Notes under the pieces: generated by a model | The model's input: only the letters and a program-made list of their open reading frames with translations | Database searches by the model: none | What the model was told of the DNA's origin: nothing | Shown here: one piece after another, positions 30,317 to 38,386 of the stretch | Numbering within the stretch: the first letter of the stretch is position 1 | Layout: every line of letters starts with the position of its first letter | Assembly: GCA_049323795.1 (NCBI GenBank) | Contig: JBMOOH010000046.1 | Location: 11,291-75,290 of the forward strand | Direction: 5' to 3' | Length of the DNA: 64,000 nt | Source of the DNA: JAOADN01 sp049323795 | GTDB taxonomy: Bacteria; Pseudomonadota; Alphaproteobacteria; Rhodobacterales; Rhodobacteraceae | Program-made: the position numbers and the translations under genes

Positions 30317-31365
30317 GCGATGCTCCTGGCTCCTTGGCGGCTGGGATCGTGATGGGTTGCGGGGGCCGCCACCGAGCCCCGCATCATCAGTTCAACTGGC
30401 AGGCGGATCGTTTCGGGCAGGCGCGCCTCGTCCTTGAGAAGCGCCACAAGCGCCGCGACGCCCTGTTCTCCCATCAGGCCGACGGGCTGGCGCACGGCGG
30501 TGATCGCGGGCAGGAACAGCCCGAAGGGCGCGACATCGTCATAGGCGACGAGCGAGATGTCGACCGGCACCGCAAGCCCCGCGCCGCGCAGCACGTCGAG
30601 CGCGCCGATGGCGATCCGGTCGGACGAGGCAAAGACGGCGGTGGGCGCGTCAGACAGGGCAAGAAAGGCGCTCATCGCGCTCGCGCCGTGCTCGGCCGTA
30701 TAGCCGCCGAAGGAGATCAGCGCCGGGTCGGCCGTGATCCCTGCGGTGGCAAGCGCGTCGGCGTAGCCGTCGGCGCGTTCGACGGCGCTCATCACGCCCT
30801 CGATCCCGCCAATGAAGCCGATGCGACGGTGGCCCGCCTCGATCAGTAGCTGCGTGGCAAGACTGCCGCCTGCGCGGTTGTCGCAGAAGACGCGCGAGGC
30901 CGTGACGCCCGGCACGTCCTCGTCCAGCAGCACGACACCGCGCTGCCCCTCGACGGCCGTCTTCAGGCGCCCGTCGTCGGGATGGTTGGTAGCGAAGAGG
31001 ACGCCGTCGACATGGTTGCGCCGAACACGGCCGAGATATTCGACCTCACGCTCGGTCCGGTTTCGTGTCGAGCATAGGACAAGTCCATATCCCGCGGCCT
31101 CCGCTGCCGCCTCAACCGCTCCCGCGAGGGCAGCGAAGAACGGGTCGGAGATGTCAGGCAGAACAAGCGCCAGCGTATCGGTCCGGCCGAGCGTCAGGCG
31201 GCGGGCATGGAGGTTGGGCTCGTAGTGAAGCTCGGCTATCGCCTTTCGGATACGCGTCGTGGTGCCCTCCGGCAACGAGATCGAACCGTTGAGCCAGCGC
31301 GATATCGTTGTCGGCGAAACCCCAGAGGCCGCCGCGACGTCGCGGATCGTGGCGCGCTTGCTGAT
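30313..31365 (-). CDS. LacI-family transcriptional regulator, apparently with an ATC start
   Basis: A 350-residue regulator: an N-terminal HTH (KRATIRDVAAASGVSPTTIS, then RWLNGSISLPEG) and a periplasmic-binding-protein-like ligand domain (LALVLPDISDPFFAALAGAV onward). No ATG, GTG or TTG occurs before the HTH in this frame. The reading aligns with relatives at an ATC codon (31363-31365) preceded by GGGGAGGGGG, and an in-frame stop lies 9 codons further upstream. The first TTG (31275) would remove the HTH. It is the first gene of the operon and probably represses it in response to the imported sugar. Start codon uncertain. Confidence 0.75.
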   Translation of the reverse strand: MSKRATIRDVAAASGVSPTTISRWLNGSISLPEGTTTRIRKAIAELHYEPNLHARRLTLGRTDTLALVLPDISDPFFAALAGAVEAAAEAAGYGLVLCSTRNRTEREVEYLGRVRRNHVDGVLFATNHPDDGRLKTAVEGQRGVVLLDEDVPGVTASRVFCDNRAGGSLATQLLIEAGHRRIGFIGGIEGVMSAVERADGYADALATAGITADPALISFGGYTAEHGASAMSAFLALSDAPTAVFASSDRIAIGALDVLRGAGLAVPVDISLVAYDDVAPFGLFLPAITAVRQPVGLMGEQGVAALVALLKDEARLPETIRLPVELMMRGSVAAPATHHDPSRQGARSIA

Positions 31366-31415
31366 CGCCCCCTCCCCTGGAATGAACGGCTATCCGCGTT
31401 TGCGGACGATAAAGC

Positions 31416-31428
31416 AGTTTAGTAAACT
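31416..31428. promoter_or_regulatory. Palindromic operator upstream of the LacI-type regulator
   Basis: AGTTTA-G-TAAACT is a perfect 6-bp palindrome about 50 bases upstream of the regulator. An adjacent AACTAGTT (31425-31432) is also palindromic. It is the likely binding site of the LacI-type protein controlling the operon. Confidence 0.5.
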
Positions 31429-31641
31429 AGTTCACGCACAATAAGACCGGGATAAACGCGAGTCAATCAGTTCGCGGCTGTTGCTTGCCGCCGGCGTCGT
31501 TGCACAGCCTTCCCGAGGGGGGGCACATCGTGAATCCCTGCGGTCAGACGAGGCCGTATGGGCACGCCCCCGCCCGCCCGGCTACCGGGCCACGGACTGG
31601 TCCGGCCGCACCGCGTCGCGCCGCATGAGCGGAGCCCCTGC

Positions 31642-31819
31642 CGCCGTGCCGATGGTCCGCTCAACCTGCTGATGGACAGCACCGGCATCACGTTCCCCGG
31701 CGATGGCGGGTGGCAGGCCCGCAAGCATGGACCGCCAGACCGCCGAGATCCAGATCCGCGTCGCCCCGATGAACCGCTTCCCCGCCCCCGGCCCCGCCGG
31801 GACCGTCCGCGTCGCCTGA
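31642..31819 (+). pseudogene. IS5-family transposase remnant with internal deletion
   Basis: 31642-31731 reads RRADGPLNLLMDSTGITFPG and DGGWQARKHG, the catalytic-domain start of an IS5-type transposase. Immediately after, in another frame, 31730-31819 reads DRQTAEIQIRVAPMNRF and ends VRVA with a stop, matching the C-terminal end of the same protein. The intervening about 130 residues are missing and the frame shifts at the junction. It is a scar in the 637-base gap between the LacI-type regulator (start 31365) and tRNA-Gln. I saw no intact inverted repeats. The rest of that gap holds no supported gene. Confidence 0.7.
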
Positions 31820-32002
31820 CACCGGCGGGGAAAGGAGAGGCCACGCCTCAGGCGCGAGTTCTGCAGCAACGCCGGCCGGGGCGACGAAGCCGCCTGTTCG
31901 AGTGAAAGTGCGGTCTCAGCTCTCCACGCCTCCCGGCGAAGCCCCGGAAAACGCGGACTATTCCGGCATCAACCGTCAGGCGTCTCTGTCCGGAGAAGTG
32001 GC

Positions 32003-32077
<75 letters not shown>

Positions 32078-32088
32078 ACTCGGGCGGT

Positions 32089-32117
32089 TCTTTATCCAAG
32101 GGGCTGTTCACCCGCAA
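32089..32117 (-). promoter_or_regulatory. Promoter of tRNA-Gln
   Basis: On the minus strand TTGCGG (32112-32117) and TAAAGA (32089-32094) are 17 bases apart, 11 bases before the tRNA 5' end. Confidence 0.5.
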
Positions 32118-32175
32118 GTCCAAAAGCTCGGGCGCGGGCGTTGCCTGCGCCGCCGGCACGGACTATCGCAGGGGC

Positions 32176-33363
32176 ATGGATGTTGCGAAGCGGGCGGACG
32201 TGATCGTCCTTGGCGCAGGTGCCGCGGGACTGATGGCCGGGATCGAGGCCGCGCGGCGCGGCCGGCGGGTCACGATCCTCGACCATGCCCGGACACCGGG
32301 CGAGAAGATCCGCATATCGGGCGGGGGGCGGTGCAACTTCACCAACCTTTCCGGCGCCGATCCCGACCGCTATCTCTCGCGGAACCCCCGCTTCGCCCTC
32401 TCCGCCCTGCGCCGCTTCACACCCGCCGACTTCATCGCGCGCGTCGATGCCGCCGGCATCGGCTGGCACGAAAAGACGCTCGGCCAGCTCTTCTGCGACG
32501 GATCGGCCCTCCAGATCGTGCGGATGCTGACCTCGGCCTTCGCCGAGGCGGGTGGCGAACTGCGTCTCGGCGTCACGATCGGCGAGATCTCGGCCGGTGA
32601 CGGCTTCACCGTCGAGACCTCCTCGGGAGTGCTGCGGTGCAGCAGTCTGGTGGTGGCCACCGGAGGAAAGTCCATCCCGAGGATGGGGGCGTCCGGCTTG
32701 GGCTACCGGATCGCCGCCCGGTTCGGCCTCCCGCTGACCGAGACGCGCCCCGCGCTCGTGCCGCTTGTCTTCTCGGGCGCTGACCTCGAAGGAATGCGCG
32801 CGCTGGCCGGCGTTTCGGTCCGCGCGCGGGTGGCCTGCAATGGGGCGTCCTTCGACGAGGGCCTCCTGTTCACGCACCGCGGCCTGTCCGGTCCTTCCGT
32901 CCTCCAGATCAGCAGCCACTGGCGCGAGGGCGCGGCCCTGTCGGTGGATCTCGCGCCGGGGCAGGACGTCGCCGCGCATCTGCGCTCAGTGCGCGAGACC
33001 TCTCCGCGGACGACGCTCAGGACCGCACTCACCCGTTTCCTGCCGGACCGCCTCGCCGCCGCGGCGGCGGCCCGGGCCGGCTCCGAAGGGCAGCTTGCCG
33101 GGCAGTCGAACGCGTCGCTGGCGACGATGGCCGCCGCGGTGGGCGCGTGGACCGTCACCCCGGCCGGATCCGAAGGCTACCGCACCGCCGAGGTGACGCT
33201 CGGCGGCGTCGACACGGCGGCACTCGACGCCCGGACGCTGGCCGCACGCGTGGTCCCCGGCCTGCACTTCGCGGGCGAGGTCGTGGATGTGACCGGCTGG
33301 CTCGGCGGCTACAATTTCCAGTGGGCCTGGAGCTCGGGCTGGGCGGCAGGCCAGGTGGTGTGA
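32176..33363 (+). CDS. HI0933-family NAD(P)/FAD-dependent oxidoreductase
   Basis: A 395-residue flavoprotein. VIVLGAGAAGLMAGIEAARR is the FAD-binding motif, KIRISGGGRCNFTN is the family signature, and VVATGGKSIPRMGASGLGYR and the C-terminal AGEVVDVTGWLGGYNFQWAW complete the HI0933/YhiN pattern. The family's reaction is not well established; some have been proposed to act on tRNA or aromatic substrates. The ATG at 32176 has AGGGG upstream. It is a core gene next to tRNA-Gln. Confidence 0.88.
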   Translation: MDVAKRADVIVLGAGAAGLMAGIEAARRGRRVTILDHARTPGEKIRISGGGRCNFTNLSGADPDRYLSRNPRFALSALRRFTPADFIARVDAAGIGWHEKTLGQLFCDGSALQIVRMLTSAFAEAGGELRLGVTIGEISAGDGFTVETSSGVLRCSSLVVATGGKSIPRMGASGLGYRIAARFGLPLTETRPALVPLVFSGADLEGMRALAGVSVRARVACNGASFDEGLLFTHRGLSGPSVLQISSHWREGAALSVDLAPGQDVAAHLRSVRETSPRTTLRTALTRFLPDRLAAAAAARAGSEGQLAGQSNASLATMAAAVGAWTVTPAGSEGYRTAEVTLGGVDTAALDARTLAARVVPGLHFAGEVVDVTGWLGGYNFQWAWSSGWAAGQVV

Positions 33364-33428
33364 CGATGGCCGGGCGTCCCGGGAGCAGGTTCGTCGGCCG
33401 GGGGCCTCCCGACCTCATGGCGGGCGGC

Positions 33429-33462
33429 GGCTGCCCGTGCGGCTGCCCGTGCGGCTGCCCGT
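33429..33462 (+). repeat. 12-bp tandem repeat, 2.8 copies
   Basis: The unit GGCTGCCCGTGC occurs at 33429-33440 and 33441-33452, and partly at 33453-33462, in the 243-base gap between the HI0933-type gene and the DeoR regulator. Probably a slipped-strand product without function. Confidence 0.6.
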
Positions 33463-33606
33463 CTGCCCGGACGCGGTCCGCAAGGACTTCGCGGCCCGGT
33501 CCCTCGCTCTGCATCGCCGGTTCCCGGAGGCGCAGGGCGGGAAAGCTTTGACAGCCGCTGGCGCGACGGCAAACCTGACGTGACGGCGAAGGCCAGGGAG
33601 GCATTC

Positions 33607-34434
33607 ATGGACCCATCCGGACCGCGCGCCCGCCAGAGCCAGATCCTGGCCGAAGCGGCCCGCGGCAGCCGCGTCGCGGTCGAGGAGCTTGCCGCAAGGT
33701 TCGGCGTGACGCCGCAGACCGTGCGGAAGGATCTCAACCACCTCTCCGCCCGCGGCCTCCTCTCCCGCGTGCACGGCGGAGCGACGGCCGCCAATACCGT
33801 GTCGAACATCGGCTACGAGGAACGCCGCAACCAGGCGTTCGAGGCCAAGCAGGCGATCGCCCGCGTCGCCGCCGCGCTCGTTGCGGACAATTCGAGCCTC
33901 ATCATCAACATCGGCACGACGACCGAGCTGGTCGCACGTGCGCTCTACAATCACACCGACCTTGTGGTTGTCACCAACAACATCAACGTGGTGAACATCC
34001 TGTCGGGCAGTCCGCGCAAGGAGATCCGGCTGGCCGGCGGCGTGGTACGCCAGTCGGACGGGGCGATCGTCGGCGAGGCGACGGTGGACTTCATCAACCA
34101 GTTCAAGGTGGACACCGCCATCATCGGCGCATCTGCCCTGGACGAGGACGGCGCCGTGCTCGACTTCGACGACCGCGAGGTGGCGGTGGCCCGGGCCATC
34201 ATCCAGAACGCCCGCCGGACCATCCTGGTGGCCCACCGCGAGAAGTTCGGTAAAAGCGCCCCGGTGCGCATCTGCGACATCGGGCGGCTCGACTGCTTCG
34301 TGACCGACCTCCCCCCTCCCGAGGCCTTCGTCCGGGCCTGCGAGGCCGGTGGCTGCCGGATCATCGTGGCCGGCGGAACGCGCGGAGAAGGGGCCGGAGC
34401 AGTGAAGGGAAAGGAAACGGGTGCGGCCGCCTGA
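33607..34434 (+). CDS. DeoR-family transcriptional regulator (GlpR type)
   Basis: A 275-residue regulator. The N-terminal HTH (RQSQILAEAARGSRVAVEEL, then ARFGVTPQTVRKDLNHL) is followed by RVHGGA and a sugar-phosphate-binding DeoR C-terminal domain (GTTTELVARALYNHTDLVVV, later VGEATVDFINQFKVDTAIIG). Such proteins respond to phosphorylated sugars or glycerol 3-phosphate. Start set at the ATG at 33607 with AGGGAGG upstream. No glp or sugar genes are adjacent; the next gene downstream is the haloperoxidase. The C-terminus carries an extra Gly/Ala/Lys tail. Confidence 0.85.
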   Translation: MDPSGPRARQSQILAEAARGSRVAVEELAARFGVTPQTVRKDLNHLSARGLLSRVHGGATAANTVSNIGYEERRNQAFEAKQAIARVAAALVADNSSLIINIGTTTELVARALYNHTDLVVVTNNINVVNILSGSPRKEIRLAGGVVRQSDGAIVGEATVDFINQFKVDTAIIGASALDEDGAVLDFDDREVAVARAIIQNARRTILVAHREKFGKSAPVRICDIGRLDCFVTDLPPPEAFVRACEAGGCRIIVAGGTRGEGAGAVKGKETGAAA

Positions 34435-34559
34435 GCCAGAACGGGTGACGGAAGCCACCCGTGCTGCGGCAGTCCGCAGGGTTGCCACGCTGCAGGGCTT
34501 GTGGCAGCACTTCCACGAACGAGGACCGGACAAACGGTCTGCGGACGACAGGGAGCGGA

Positions 34560-35885
34560 ATGGTGCGCTGGATCCGGACGATCCTTTCTGTGGTGGTGTG
34601 TGCGGTGCTGGCCGCGCAATCCGGGGCGGCACTGGCGGCGCAGAACGGCGGTACCGATCCCCGGGCCGTCTCCGACAACTGGTATCGCCTGATCCTGGAA
34701 CTCGTCCGTCACACGCCGACCTACTCGCCGCCCGTGGCGAGCCGCTCGTTCGCCTATATCGGTGTTGCGGCCTATGAATCCGTGGCCTCGGGGCGCGACG
34801 GAATGGTCTCGCTGGGCGGACAGCTCAACGGGTTCGCGCCGCCGCCGGCCCGCGCGGCCGGCGAGATCTACGACGACGCGGTGATCCTTCAGGCGGCCAT
34901 GTCCACCTCGGTCGCGGCCTTCTTCGCGAATACCGGGCCCTCGGGCCAGAACTCGATCGCCAGGATGACCCGGCTGCTGGACGAACGGGTGCGCGCAGGG
35001 CTGCCCGAGGACGTCGCCGCCCGCAGTGCCGCCTATGGCGAGGCCGTCGCCCGCCACGTGCTCGCCTGGTCCGAGACCGACGGCGGCGCGAAGATCGAGA
35101 ACATGGGCTTTCCGCAGCAGTGGGCCGCCTCGGACAGTCCGGGCGCCTGGCGTCCCACAAGCGCGATCCGGCAGCAGCAGGCGCCGCTTCTGCCGGACTG
35201 GGGCAGGAACCGCACCTTCGCGCTTCCGTCGGTGGCGAACTGCGACCTGCCGCCTCCGCCCGTCTACAGCGAGGACCCGGCCTCGGCATTCTATGCCGAG
35301 GCGCACGAGGTCTATGACACCGCGAAGTCGCTGACGGACGAGCAGAAGGCGATCGCCCGCTTCTGGTCGGACGACCCGATGCTTTCGGCGACCCCGCCCG
35401 GGCACTGGATCGCCATCACCCGGCAAGTGCTGAAAGGCCGCGACGCGCCGATCGAGGAACAGGTCGACACGCTGGCGCGGGTTGGCATAGCGATGGCCGA
35501 TGCCTTCATCGGCTGCTGGAGCGTCAAGTTCCGCGAGAACCTGATCCGGCCGGTCAGCTACATCCGCAAGACGATCGACAAGGAGTTCACCCCACTGCTG
35601 ATCACGCCGCCATTCCCCGAATACCCGAGCGGCCACAGTGTCCAGTCCAGCGCCGCAGCCGAGGTCCTGACTGCGCTCTATGGCGACAACTATGCCTTCA
35701 CCGACGACAGTGCGGCCGAGGACGGCCTGCCGGCCCGGAGCTTCCGGTCGTTCCGCGCCGCGGCCGAGGAGGCCGCGATCTCGCGGCTCTACGGCGGCAT
35801 CCACTTCCGATCGGCGATCGAACAGGGCCTGAAGCAGGGCGTCTGCATCGGCGCCTATGCCGCAGCGCTCAGGACCCGGAAATAG
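34560..35885 (+). CDS. Vanadium-dependent haloperoxidase (PAP2 superfamily), exported
   Basis: A 441-residue protein with a signal peptide (about 26 residues, ending AAQNGG). The vanadate-binding set of the family is visible: KFRENLIRPVSYIR with the Lys and Arg, PEYPSGHSVQSSAAAEVL with the Ser-Gly-His motif, and SRLYGGIHFRSAIEQGL with the second Arg and catalytic His. The family oxidises halide with peroxide; a chloro- or bromoperoxidase cannot be distinguished here. A GGGAGCGG site precedes the ATG. The CRTAC1 gene starts 5 bases after the stop, so the two are probably one unit. Confidence 0.82.
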   Translation: MVRWIRTILSVVVCAVLAAQSGAALAAQNGGTDPRAVSDNWYRLILELVRHTPTYSPPVASRSFAYIGVAAYESVASGRDGMVSLGGQLNGFAPPPARAAGEIYDDAVILQAAMSTSVAAFFANTGPSGQNSIARMTRLLDERVRAGLPEDVAARSAAYGEAVARHVLAWSETDGGAKIENMGFPQQWAASDSPGAWRPTSAIRQQQAPLLPDWGRNRTFALPSVANCDLPPPPVYSEDPASAFYAEAHEVYDTAKSLTDEQKAIARFWSDDPMLSATPPGHWIAITRQVLKGRDAPIEEQVDTLARVGIAMADAFIGCWSVKFRENLIRPVSYIRKTIDKEFTPLLITPPFPEYPSGHSVQSSAAAEVLTALYGDNYAFTDDSAAEDGLPARSFRSFRAAAEEAAISRLYGGIHFRSAIEQGLKQGVCIGAYAAALRTRK

Positions 35886-35889
35886 CCCC

Positions 35890-37530
35890 ATGCGCATCGC
35901 ATTTCTCCAGCCGGCACTCGGGCGCGGCCGGCGCGGCACCGGACATGCCTCCCGCCTCGCGGCCGGCACGCTTGCCGCCCTGGTCATGACGGGCACGTCC
36001 CTGACGGCACAGCCGGTCCAGCCGGCCTTTGTCGAAGAGACGGCCAGTTCCGGCATCGACCAGAAATACATGGGGGAATGGACCTACATGGTCGGGGGCG
36101 GGGTCGCTGCCTTCGACTGCAACGGCGACGGGAAGGACGAGCTGTTCCTGCCCGGCGGCGAGGCGCCGGCCAGACTCTACCTGAACCAGAGCGAGCCCGG
36201 CGGCGCGCTGCGCTTCGCCGAAACCGACGCCGGGCTCGGTCTGGAGGCGGTCACGGGCGCCTATCCCCTGGATATCGACGGGGACGGCATCACCGATCTG
36301 GCCCTCCTCCGGGTCGGCGAGAACGTCGTGATGCGCGGGCTCGGCGGGTGCCGCTTCGAGCGGGCGAACGAGGCCTGGGGCTTCGACGGCGGCGATGCCT
36401 GGTCCACCGCGCTTGCCGCGACCTGGGAGGCGGGGCAGGACTGGCCGACCATCGCCATCGGCAACTACATCGACCGCACCGAGGAGATCTTCCCCTGGGG
36501 TTCGTGCACCGACAACTGGCTGCACCGTCCCGCGGGTCGCGCCTTCGGTCCGCCGGTGGCGCTGAAGCCCAGCTTCTGTGCGCTGTCCATGCTCTTCACC
36601 GACTGGAACCGCAGCGGAACCCCGGCCCTGCGCATCTCGAACGACCGCGAATACTACAAGGGCGGCCAGGAACAGCTCTGGAAGCTCGCACCCGGCGAGC
36701 CGCCGGTCGCCTATACCGAGAAGGACGGCTGGAAGCCCCTGAAGATCTGGGGCATGGGGATCGCGGCGGCCGATCTGAACCGCGACGGCTATCCCGAGTA
36801 TTTCCTGACCAGCATGGCGGACAACCGCCTTCAGACTCTGGCCGACCCGACCCGCGCGGGCGGACCCCTGCCGACCTATGCTGAGATCGCCTGGCCCAGG
36901 GGCGTCACCGCGCAGCGGCCGTTCATGGGGAACGACCAGCGGCCCTCGACGGCGTGGCATGCCGAGTTCGGGGATGTGAACAACGACGGGCTCGATGATC
37001 TCTTCGTCGTCAAGGGCAACGTTGCCAAGATGCCCGACTTCGCGGCCAGGGACCCGAACAACCTGCTCGTCCAGACCGGGGACGGCACCTTTGCCGAGAT
37101 GGCGGACAAGGCCGGCACGGCAAGCACGGGCATAGGCCGCGGCGGCGTTCTGGCGGACCTGAACCTCGATGGCCGGCTCGACATGGTCGTCACGAACCGA
37201 TGGGAGACCGCACAGGTCTGGCGGAACACCACCGCCGGCGCGGGAAACTGGGTCCAGTTCCGCTTCCGCCAGGACGGCCCGAACCGCGACGCCATCGGCG
37301 CGCGAATCGAGATCCGCTACGCCGGGAACGAGTATTCCAAGGATCTCGCGGTCGGCGGCGGACACGCGGGGGGAAAGCTCGGCTGGGTGCATTTCGGGAT
37401 CGGCACTGCATCCGATGCCGAGCTGCGCGTGACCTGGCCCGACGGCAGCCGCACCGACTGGCAGAGGGTGACGGCGAATGCCCTCTACGAGGTGACGCGG
37501 GGCCAGGCACCGGCGCGCTGGACACCGTGA
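35890..37530 (+). CDS. Secreted CRTAC1-family protein (FG-GAP/VCBS repeats, ASPIC/UnbV domain)
   Basis: A 546-residue protein with an N-terminal signal region of about 35 residues. Several calcium-type DxDxDG repeats appear: DCNGDGKDELFL, DIDGDGITDLAL, DLNRDGYPEYFL, DVNNDGLDDLFV and DLNLDGRLDMVV. These suggest an integrin-like beta-propeller. The C-terminal ASPIC/UnbV domain ends with RVTWPDGSRTDWQ. It is likely a secreted or periplasmic adhesion or scaffold protein. Its partner is the haloperoxidase 4 bases upstream. Function unknown. Confidence 0.85.
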   Translation: MRIAFLQPALGRGRRGTGHASRLAAGTLAALVMTGTSLTAQPVQPAFVEETASSGIDQKYMGEWTYMVGGGVAAFDCNGDGKDELFLPGGEAPARLYLNQSEPGGALRFAETDAGLGLEAVTGAYPLDIDGDGITDLALLRVGENVVMRGLGGCRFERANEAWGFDGGDAWSTALAATWEAGQDWPTIAIGNYIDRTEEIFPWGSCTDNWLHRPAGRAFGPPVALKPSFCALSMLFTDWNRSGTPALRISNDREYYKGGQEQLWKLAPGEPPVAYTEKDGWKPLKIWGMGIAAADLNRDGYPEYFLTSMADNRLQTLADPTRAGGPLPTYAEIAWPRGVTAQRPFMGNDQRPSTAWHAEFGDVNNDGLDDLFVVKGNVAKMPDFAARDPNNLLVQTGDGTFAEMADKAGTASTGIGRGGVLADLNLDGRLDMVVTNRWETAQVWRNTTAGAGNWVQFRFRQDGPNRDAIGARIEIRYAGNEYSKDLAVGGGHAGGKLGWVHFGIGTASDAELRVTWPDGSRTDWQRVTANALYEVTRGQAPARWTP

Positions 37531-37600
37531 ACGGGGCGGTCACGCAGGACGCGGCGGCCGAACGCGGCGGGCAATGATGGGAAGACGATCCTGGGGCGCC

Positions 37601-37630
37601 TTTTGTCTGGATTAGACGGGCATTTTGTCT
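37601..37630. promoter_or_regulatory. Direct repeat upstream of hutC-like gene
   Basis: TTTTGTCT occurs at 37601-37608 and 37623-37630, 22 bases apart (two helical turns). The first is part of GTCT-N5-AGAC (37605-37617). It lies just upstream of the GntR-type gene and may be an autoregulatory site. Confidence 0.4.
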
Positions 37631-37691
37631 ATCTTTAATCATGGTGCAACGGCAGGCGAGCCCGGCACCGAGGCCCGGAAAGCGCAGCCCG

Positions 37692-38381
37692 ATGCCCGCA
37701 ACCTATCGTGAGATCAAGGCCGACATCCTCCGCAAGATCACCTGCGGCGACTGGAAGCCCGGCAGCGCAATCCCGGGCGAGATCGAACTCGCCGCAAGCT
37801 ACGGGGCGGCGCGCGCCACGGTGAACCGCGCGATGCGGGAACTGGCCGAGGAAGGCCTGATCGAGCGCAAGCGCAAGTCCGGCTCGCGCGTGCGTCTGTC
37901 GCCGCTGCGTCAGGCCCGCTTCGACATCCCGGCGGTTCGCCAGCAGATCGAGGATCAGGGCGGCGCATACCGGTATGCGCTGGTCCGGTCCGAGGTGCTG
38001 GCGGCCCCGGACTGGTTGCGCGGGCGGATCGGCCTTCTGCCGGGTGCCAGGGCACGGCATGTCGTCTGCCTGCACCTGGCAGACGACATTCCCCGTCAGT
38101 ACGAGGACCGCTGGATCAACCTCGGGCTGCTTCCGCAGGCCGGCGACGAGGATTTCTCGCACCAGGCCCCGAGCGAATGGCTGATCTCGCGGATACCGTT
38201 CTCGGAGGTCGAGATCGGCATTTCGGCCACCGCCGCGGATGCCGAGCTTGCGCGGCACTTCTCGTGCGCAAGCGGCGAGCCGCTCCTGCAGATCGAGCGC
38301 TCGACACGCTGGAACGGCCAGCCGGTCACCTTCGTGCGGCTCGTCCACCGTCCGGGCTACCGGATGACGACGCGCTACTGA
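37692..38381 (+). CDS. hutC: GntR-family regulator of histidine utilisation (HutC type)
   Basis: A 229-residue regulator. An N-terminal GntR winged helix (PATYREIKADILRKITCGDW onward, with ATVNRAMRELAEEGLIERKR) precedes a UTRA ligand domain (about residues 80-229, including YRYALVRSEVLAAPDWL and PFSEVEIGISATAADAEL). In hut systems urocanate is the inducer. I prefer the ATG at 37692 because relatives begin at this point and the upstream 37641 ATG would leave little room for a promoter; the longer form is possible. It converges on hutF, and a 6-bp inverted repeat in the hutF-hutI gap is a likely target. Confidence 0.85.
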   Translation: MPATYREIKADILRKITCGDWKPGSAIPGEIELAASYGAARATVNRAMRELAEEGLIERKRKSGSRVRLSPLRQARFDIPAVRQQIEDQGGAYRYALVRSEVLAAPDWLRGRIGLLPGARARHVVCLHLADDIPRQYEDRWINLGLLPQAGDEDFSHQAPSEWLISRIPFSEVEIGISATAADAELARHFSCASGEPLLQIERSTRWNGQPVTFVRLVHRPGYRMTTRY

Positions 38382-38386
38382 AGGTG

